This document shows, in pieces, positions 57,679-64,000 of a stretch of 64,000 nucleotides of DNA. The stretch comes from Boothiomyces macroporosus (taxonomy: Eukaryota > Chytridiomycota > Chytridiomycetes > Rhizophydiales > Terramycetaceae), in NCBI GenBank assembly GCA_027604185.1, contig JADGKB010000001.1, positions 1 through 64,000 on the forward strand, in the 5' to 3' direction. How positions within the stretch are numbered: position 1 is the first letter of the stretch; each line of letters begins with the position of its first letter. The notes under the pieces were generated by a model. That model saw nothing but the letters and a program-made list of their open reading frames with translations. It ran no database searches and was not told where the DNA came from. The position numbers and the translations under genes are program-made.

Positions 57679-59145
57679 TTAGACCCAAGTGAAAATAAGA
57701 ATCAGGGCGTAAAATGATAGCGTCGCCCCAATCATTTCTCCATTGAGCAGTAGCCAAATCTTTCTAAATGGTTTCACTTCGTGTGCTTTGCTCGGCAAAA
57801 TAGCTCTCCTAGAAGCTCGCTTGTATGCAATAAAAGTATTGTAAACTAATGAAATAACTAGCAACGCAATATACCAGAAATATATATGCAACTGTGGTGG
57901 GAGCGAACAAGCGTTTAATTGAAATGAAGGGCTTTCAGGAGTACTTGGGGCTGCAAAATTTGGCCTGAGAGATAAGACTCCAAAACCTGGGTATATATTT
58001 CCTTGAAGCCAGCTAAAGGTTGCTAGTGAGTGCTGCGTTAATGATACTGTACCTCAAACACTTTAAAGCTGCCCTGATCATGTGTATATTGACAGTCATC
58101 GTGATCATCTCCAGAAATAACCAAGCTAGGTTTCAGTATTCCCAGAATTTCATTGGTCAAGTGATATTGGATTAAATCTGTATTAATTCGCGATTACTCT
58201 GATACTGATAGCCCTTTCTGTTTGTTATTGGCTTGAAATGCCTTATTGGCCCACAATCAGCATTTTCAGGCCTGTATAGTGGCACATGAGATATCAAAAT
58301 AGTTTTTTCTGGATTCAGTTTTGGTTGATCCAAAGATTTCAAAAATGCATACGCAGTTTGAAATGGTTTTGCATCCGGCTTTCCTGACAATCCAATAGTG
58401 TCTAGTGCTACTATGGAATGATTTGCGATATGTGTAATGCTATTCAACTTGCCAAAATGTTCTAAATATCTACTATAGGCATGTGGAACAACTGCGGTTA
58501 ATTAATAGATTACTAGTTTCTCCAAATCCAATATCGTGATTACCCGCTACTCCCAGCGTAATTGTTTTTGGGTCTCGCAGGCGAAATATATTCCTGAATC
58601 TAGATAGTTCTTCGTAAAAGCTATGTTAATATCAAAATACTCTTTGTCGTTCCAATGCCTTCCACCATCCATTAAATCTCCAGCAAAGATGACTACATTT
58701 GGCTTCAAATAGTATTGCAACAGGTCGAAATTCCGTTTCATGTACAAGTCAGAATAGAATTGAGTCAGCGACAGCAATATCCCCTGCATTAGCTTCTAAA
58801 TACCTTTTCTTGTTTGTATGAGTAGGCATCCGTCAGCTGAGGATCCGCAATTACCAGTGCATTTACTTGTTTTGCCCTGTTGAGGGTCAATGATGGCCAA
58901 GAACAACTCCAGACGTAAAAGCGGATTTGCAAGACTTCAAAGAAAAGCAAATTGAGAATCCATACCAGTGCAAACACATTTGTTTTCCTGATATTTTTGA
59001 AATATCGAACCAAGAAATTCCCGCTTTTCTTTGCCAGCGACAGGAATATAAATAATGCCAGCATTACGAAATCGAATATTGCGCTGCAATCGAAGGTGAC
59101 CATCTTCCCATATATGTGCTGTATATTTTTTTGAAGGTCCTCCAT
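57679..59145 (-). CDS. MPPE1: MPPE1/PGAP5/Cdc1-type metallophosphoesterase
   Basis: This family removes ethanolamine-phosphate from GPI anchors in the ER/Golgi. Coding order is 59145-58804, 58783-58641, 58620-58514, 58491-58198, 58177-58053 and 58032-57679, with introns of 20, 20, 22, 20 and 20 nt (454 aa). Metal-site motifs are VIADPQLTD, GDLMDGG, VAGNHDIGFGE, SHVPLYR and SGDDHDDC. Two N-terminal and two C-terminal hydrophobic helices anchor the protein. An ATG at 59277 is in frame, but it would overlap the first EIPR1 exon on the other strand, so 59145 is preferred. The divergent start codons are then 24 bp apart. Confidence 0.9.
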
Positions 59146-59169
59146 AAAAGTTTTTGAAACTTTTTCCCC

Positions 59170-60258
59170 ATGAGCGTGTGTGGACTTGCAGAACCAGTAC
59201 TCGAGGATTAAAATAGGCTCGCTGTTTAGTACCGCAAGTCGGAGAAACAGAGAAAAATCGATGGCTGGTTGGGACATACGCCAGAGCTAATAATAAAGTA
59301 TATCTGATAGATTACAATGAGGATGACGACCTAGTAACCAGCACCGAATACAACCACAACTCTAGAGTTTCATTCATTGCGACAGGGTCAAACAAGAACT
59401 TGATTATCACAGGTCATGACGATAAGGCCACTCTGTGGGCAATGAACGAAACCGAACTAGAAAGTATATCCCAGCTTCCAGATACATACAAAATCAAAGG
59501 ATGCGCGTGGTCCAATAACGGCAAGCAGGTAATTGGATACGGGAATGAAACTATGGAATTGTTTAATCTGGATAAGTCAATGGCATTTCTGCAACCCCAA
59601 CAAAAGATTAGTTGTCCTGAACAAGGCATAAATGCCGTACAATGGAATCCGCATGACGATAAGCAGATTGGAATTGCGGCAAATACGGCTATTTACGAAA
59701 TAGATTTACGAAGTGGACAGTATCTTTTGCTTATTTAGGAAAACTTGCGAAATAACAAAAGCACATGAGCTGTTGGTACGAAATTTGGACTATAATTTAA
59801 ACAAACCGTATCATTTCGCCTCGTGCGGTGATGATTGCATGATTAGAATATGGGACGCGAGGAATACTTCAAAGTGCTTGCTACAAGTATCAGACCATAG
59901 CCACTGGTAACTCAAAATTTACTCAGGGTATGGGGAGTCTCATTCAACAAGTACCATGATCAACTTTTACTGAGCTGTAGCTCAGATTGTCAAGTAAATT
60001 TACAGTCTGTCGTGTCTGTATCATCCGCTCTGCTTCACGAATCTGTTTTTAGTCCTGGACAAGAGGAAGAAAAGTAATTGAAACTAACAAAGTAAAACAA
60101 CTGATGGATTAGTACATTCATATGACCAGCATGAGCATTCAGTCTACAGTGCAGCTTGGAGCCCTGCGGATCCATGGATATTCGCTTCAGTTTCATTTGA
60201 TGGGAGAGTAGTCGTGAATTTTGTTCCTCCAGAGCAGAAATACAAGATTATCTTGTAG
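59170..60258 (+). CDS. EIPR1: EIPR1 (TSSC1) WD-repeat protein
   Basis: EIPR1 partners the EARP and GARP tethering complexes in endosome-to-TGN traffic. Exons are 59170-59196, 59217-59719, 59739-59906, 59927-60073 and 60093-60258, with introns of 20, 19, 20 and 19 nt (336 aa). The 27-nt first exon gives MSVCGLAEP, joined to ARCLVPQVGETEKNRWLVGT, matching the N-terminus of the family. WD blocks are VRNLDYNLNKPYHFASCGDD, MIRIWDARN, DHSHWVWGVSFNKYHDQLLL and HSVYSAAWSPADPWIFASVS. It ends 23 bp from the MRC1 stop (convergent). VPS45 in the same window acts at the same organelle, but the two are not clustered. Confidence 0.93.
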
Positions 60259-60281
60259 ATTTTTCATTAAACTATTATAAT

Positions 60282-62578
60282 TTATTTCTTGATCAGATCT
60301 TTCAACTTTGGTCCTTTGGAAACTGTCTTTACAACTTTGACTTTCTTTGTGGTATTAAAGTTGATTACATTTTCCTTCTTTTCTACATCGCCAGTTTTCT
60401 AGATTAGGATAGGTTACTTTGATTTTGAATGCAGACGCCGACTTGTTTATCATCTTGACGTGGCCTTGATTATCACCAGTGTATACTGAAGTGTCCATTG
60501 TTTGTATTGATTTCTTGGATAACAACCGGGTCGAACTAAATCGTGATAGCACTGATTTTTGCACTTTGACATTAGTTTCTGATTTCGACTTGAAAATTGA
60601 TTGAATGATTTGGCCGCCAATGTTTTCCGGTAAAGAATGCTGAGAAGATGAAACACTTTCCAAGTCATCCACAGAAACTTTTTTGATTCTATGAGCATAC
60701 TTGTTAATCTTGCTAGGCTTTTCTTTTAATCTAACCAGCTTTGCCAAATTTGCAGATTCCAAAACATCGTTTTCTTCATCTGAAGATAACAAAGCAGCTT
60801 CTTTTGTCATGAAACAGTTTGCAAATTCTTTGGTCTTTTCATTATCCACTAGATTAAAGATATTTACAAAGTTGGGAGAGCTTGTCTTTGTTTTGATCCT
60901 CTTTTTTCTTTTTGGCATTAAATCCCATTTGAGCCCTAATTTTCTTTAATATTTCCTCTCCTTCTTCGTCTGAATCGTAAAACTGAATTCCTCTTGCACG
61001 CTTCTTTTTGAACCCGCCAGTGATGTCTTCAAGAACCTGCTTTACTTGCTCTGCGTCCATTTCTGCTAGTTGTTGACTGTATATTAGTGAGCAATTACTG
61101 GTGGATATCAAGCAAGTCTTCTCCGTCAACAGCTTTACTATCTACTTCTGCAATCATATCAGCTTCGTATTCATTTACACCAGCATCTTCCCCATCAATA
61201 CCACCATGATTCAGGAACTCGTCATCTTCAACGTCGGCTTCTATTTCAACGAACCCATTCTTTTCGGTTCCTACTACTGGTATTTTTTCAGGAATGACCC
61301 ATTCTATTGGTTTTTGCTCTGCATTCGTTTGTACATTAACAACCTGTTCAGCTTCACTTTCTTCCTCTGCACTAGATTCTTCATCCTCTTCTTCTGACTC
61401 GCTAATGAGATCTTCAATGTTTTTCCCAAGTAATGCAGAATCGCTGGTGAAATTGCCAGACAACAGATTTAAAAGTTGAGAGTCTTGCTCAAGCGATACA
61501 TTCTCCACAGGAGTATCTTGAGACAGTGAATCTTCAATTACTTTTTGCTTTTGCTGGATGGATTGGGATTCTGTGGTGTCCGTAAATTTCCCGGATAAAA
61601 GCGAAAAGATATTTTGACTGATTTCCACCTGTGTATCACTGACTTGCGCAGTATCCGGACTTTCAATTGCTGGTAAACTTGTTTTGTAAGTCAACTCTGC
61701 CGACGGCTGAGATTCTTTATGTTCGTCAAAGAATTCATCTTCATCTGTGCAATAATCCAGTGCAATTGGCTCAAAATCATTTACGACTTCTTTTTCATCC
61801 TGAACAACTTCACTCTTTTCTACTTCAATCGTATCATGTGGTAAATCATCAACAATTGCTTCATTTTCGACATTCATCTCTGGATCGTTAAAAGTACCAG
61901 GATTGATCCCCATCTCTTCCACCAACTCTTGCTTTAGTTTTTCCTCTTCGCGCTTTCGTCGTTCCTCCTTCCTTGCCCTTCTTTCTTCGATTCGTCGCTC
62001 TTCTTCCCTCTTCATCTCTTCCTGCATTTCCAATCTCCTTTGCTCCAACTGTCTTTTAGCCAGTTTCAACATTTCCTGATTTAATCCAACTTTTTTCTTT
62101 TCCGCATTATTCGATATTTGCTTTAAAGATGGTTTTTTAATTATTTCAATTTCTATATCGCTTTCATCTGGTTGCGCATCCACTTGGATAAGATGATCAG
62201 TTTTGGGTTTAGTATTTACAGGTTCCTCGGCAGCTTCCGGAATGAAATCTGGTTCAACTTTCTTTTGATATTTCTGTAGGAATTTGTTGATGGATAGTTT
62301 TGATTTAGCAACCGGAAGTTCCACATGTAATTCTACGTAAATCTGTGAATACCTCTAATAGCTTTTTGGGAAGTAATCTGTGCTTCTATTCTATCCTTTT
62401 TCGTTGGACGTTTGGGGACGTTAATGTAATCATAATTACTTTCATCTGACTCATCGCTTAAATACGGCTCTTCTGTTGCTGGAGCAGCTTCATCCTGGAC
62501 TTGCGCTTCTTCTTGTTGCTGATCTTGCACCGTTTCTTTTTCCACTTCTTCATCAGAGCTGTCTATTATTTTTCGCAT
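60282..62578 (-). CDS. MRC1: MRC1/claspin replication-checkpoint mediator
   Basis: Mrc1/claspin rides with the replication fork and relays the ATR/Mec1 signal to the effector kinase. Coding order is 62578-62353, 62332-61099, 61076-60868, 60848-60418 and 60398-60282, with introns of 20, 22, 19 and 19 nt (738 aa). The protein is highly acidic, with Ser-Gln sites (for example VSDTQ, TESQS, LSQ). A Glu/Arg-rich helix lies near residues 140-190. The conserved core is VEIEADVEDDEFLNHGGIDG, then VNEYEADMI, AEQVKQVLEDITGGFKKKRA and IQFYDSDEEGEEIL. The stop overlaps AATAAA. The homology is strongest in that core, and the rest is of the expected disordered type. Confidence 0.85.
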
Positions 62579-62677
62579 TGCGATTAGGAAAAAGTTTGAT
62601 TTTCGGACATTTAATCATTGGCTCAATCAAATGCGATTGAGAACCAAGTAGGGTGGAATGCTTGGTCTACAATCCGC

Positions 62678-62781
62678 CTTGTCCGAAGCAAGTCTCTTTT
62701 GAATCTTGCTAGCACTGATATTAACCCAACTTGTCCGAAGCAAGTCTCTTTTGAATCTTGCTAGCACTGATATTAACCCAA
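62678..62781. repeat. 52-bp direct repeat, two copies
   Basis: A 52-bp unit (containing CTTGTCCGAAGCAAGTCTC) occurs at 62678-62729 and 62730-62781 without difference. It lies between the divergent MRC1 and centrin-like starts, where promoters are expected. Confidence 0.9.
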
Positions 62782-62874
62782 CTTGGCATTCAGGAATATT
62801 CCAGTTACTATTATTGTATAGCAACACGATAATCTCCCGTATTTTCTTTTTGCTGTCATTTCATCTTTGCGTGG

Positions 62875-63570
62875 ATGTCAAGCTTTCTCGCAGTACCAGG
62901 CGGAAGCAATCAACAGCAGCAGTCATCAACTGAGCCCGAATTATTATCATCAACAAGATCACTATCAAGAAATTTACCAGCAACACGTTCATTCGTTGCT
63001 TCTAATGGGAGTAGCAGAAGGATCTCTGTAACTAAAAGAAAAAAGATATTTACAAAGGAAGAAAAGAAAGAGATTGAAGGAATATTCAACTTGTTTGATA
63101 CCGATGGTTCAGGGTAAGACTTTACTTACGAGAACTATGGAAACCGCAGAGTTATCCGTGGTACTATGGGCAATGGGATTTCAACCCGAGGTAAATAAAA
63201 CTAAACTAGCCTGGCGAAACAGAGGAAATGGTGGCTGCATTCTTCATGTGTTCTCTGGAAGAGGCTCATGAAAAGTCAATTACAGTAGAAGAATTTGTGG
63301 ATCTGATGGTGGAAAAATTGGTATTAATGGACTAATTTCGCCTACAAGAGATATCTCCCAAGGCCTTCGCCAAAGCTTTCAAATCTACGATGCAGACAAT
63401 AAAGGGTTCATAGTCATGAAGGACATCAAACGCGTATGCAAAGAAATTAATGAATCTGTGTCTGATCAGGATCTAGAAATGATGATGAGCCATAGTATTG
63501 CCAGATTAACCTAGTCGATAAGAGTGGGGATGGGAGCGTAACAATAGACGAGTGGAGTAAATCATTCTAA
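62875..63570 (+). CDS. Centrin-like EF-hand protein
   Basis: Centrins are calcium-binding proteins of basal bodies and spindle poles. Exons are 62875-63113, 63133-63190, 63210-63320, 63341-63494 and 63515-63570 (205 aa). After a Ser/Gln-rich N-terminus come four EF-hand units: FDTDGSGTMETAEL (canonical), a degenerate second hand (ITVEEFVDLM), YDADNKGFIVMKDI (third) and IDKSGDGSVTIDEW (fourth). Introns 1, 2 and 4 are 19, 19 and 20 nt GT-AG. Intron 3 (63321-63340), needed to keep the frame between hands 2 and 3, would end in CG. If not spliced, translation stops after VEKLVLMD. The order fits centrin better than calmodulin, but the extension and divergence leave room for another centrin-related family. 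Confidence 0.75.
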
Positions 63571-63774
63571 ACGTAGTTCGTGTCATGTCCGAATCCTTCT
63601 AACTTATTCCATCGTGGCTAATAAAGAGGCTGATAATCAAAAGGCCAACCTTTTCACTCTTATTCTCACTTTACTCTCACATCGTTTTTTTTCAATTTAA
63701 AAAAAAGTCCACTTTCTGCTAGCCCTAAATTGAATAACCCTCGCTCGCAAAGTAACAACCTTTTTTAATGGTAG

Positions 63775-64000
63775 ATGTCTGGACCAAATTCTGTATCTGA
63801 ACAACAACCCCAGGATGTTAGAACTCTTGCAACTGATTTTGAATTTCCAGAGTCGGCACCAGCATACAGAGGCGACACTTCAGTTACAAATATCGAGTCG
63901 CTGTTGGTGATGGATCTCGACGCTTACAACTATATTTCGGCTTTTCTGTTTGAAGGTATGGGCACGGAAGAAGCAGAAATACAATCCATGGACTTGGGCC
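63775..64000 (+). CDS. Start of an unidentified gene (partial)
   Basis: An ORF opens with MSGPNSVSEQQPQDVRTLAT and stays open to the end of the window (75 residues). The composition is acidic and polar, with no motif I recognise. A DLDAYNYISAFLFEGMGTEE segment may be the beginning of a folded helical domain. The ATG at 63775 is the first in frame. The gene is cut off by the window end, so no family or function is proposed. Confidence 0.5.
   Translation, partial: MSGPNSVSEQQPQDVRTLATDFEFPESAPAYRGDTSVTNIESLLVMDLDAYNYISAFLFEGMGTEEAEIQSMDLG

Noticed and set aside
59146..59277. N-terminal extension of the MPPE1 frame to the ATG at 59277
   Set aside because: It would overlap the first coding exon of EIPR1 on the opposite strand, and the extension is not needed for the fold.

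Overview
The window is nuclear DNA of a compact, moderately AT-rich eukaryote. The best fit is a zoosporic (flagellated) fungus or a close holomycotan relative. Fungal-type clues are short secreted RNase T2 proteins with a Lys-Arg processing site, a ferric-reductase-like enzyme and a Crz1-like zinc-finger protein. Flagellum-type clues are a CATSPERB-like CatSper subunit, an LRRC49-like tubulin-polyglutamylase subunit and a centrin-like EF-hand protein. The species is not identified.

Gene structure is the most striking property. I could place about 85 spliceosomal introns by restoring reading frames and family homology. Nearly all are 18-23 nt, typically GTAAT/GTATT at the 5' end, a TTAAT/CTAAC-like branch element a few bases from the end, and TAG at the 3' end. 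Only two are clearly longer: 46 nt in the RGS gene and 122 nt in RPL7. The RPL7 intron carries a box C/D snoRNA. Intergenic gaps can be only about 23 bp, and many stop codons overlap an AATAAA signal.

Layout. 1-477: decayed F-box/ankyrin gene. 0.7-9 kb: KDM4-type demethylase, coiled-coil paralog A, a membrane protein, a LETM1-domain protein, TRAPPC2L and a Ser-rich protein. 9.5-14 kb: a large membrane protein, a C2H2 factor and a derlin. 14.2-20.6 kb: an ABCC transporter whose last 2,469 bp are duplicated in tandem without difference. 20.6-31.2 kb: phospholipase B-like lipase, ZNHIT2, ASH2L, a small protein, RNF121, LRRC49 and a ferric reductase/NOX-type protein. 31.4-40.8 kb: paralogs B and C flanking VPS45 and a tandem-RGS protein. 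41-46.6 kb: an alpha/beta hydrolase, three RNase T2 genes and an unidentified small gene. 46.8-64 kb: DIM1, a His-rich repeat protein, RPL7 with its snoRNA, CATSPERB-like, a Rieske oxygenase, an elongin-C-like/LRR fusion, MPPE1/CDC1, EIPR1, MRC1/claspin, a centrin-like protein and the start of one more gene.

Functional themes are chromatin (KDM4, ASH2L, MRC1), membrane traffic (VPS45, TRAPPC2L, EIPR1, derlin, RNF121), rRNA and ribosome (DIM1, RPL7, snoRNA, ZNHIT2) and the flagellum (CATSPERB, LRRC49, centrin-like). Neighbours are not organised by function. No tRNA, rRNA, CRISPR array or intact transposon was seen.
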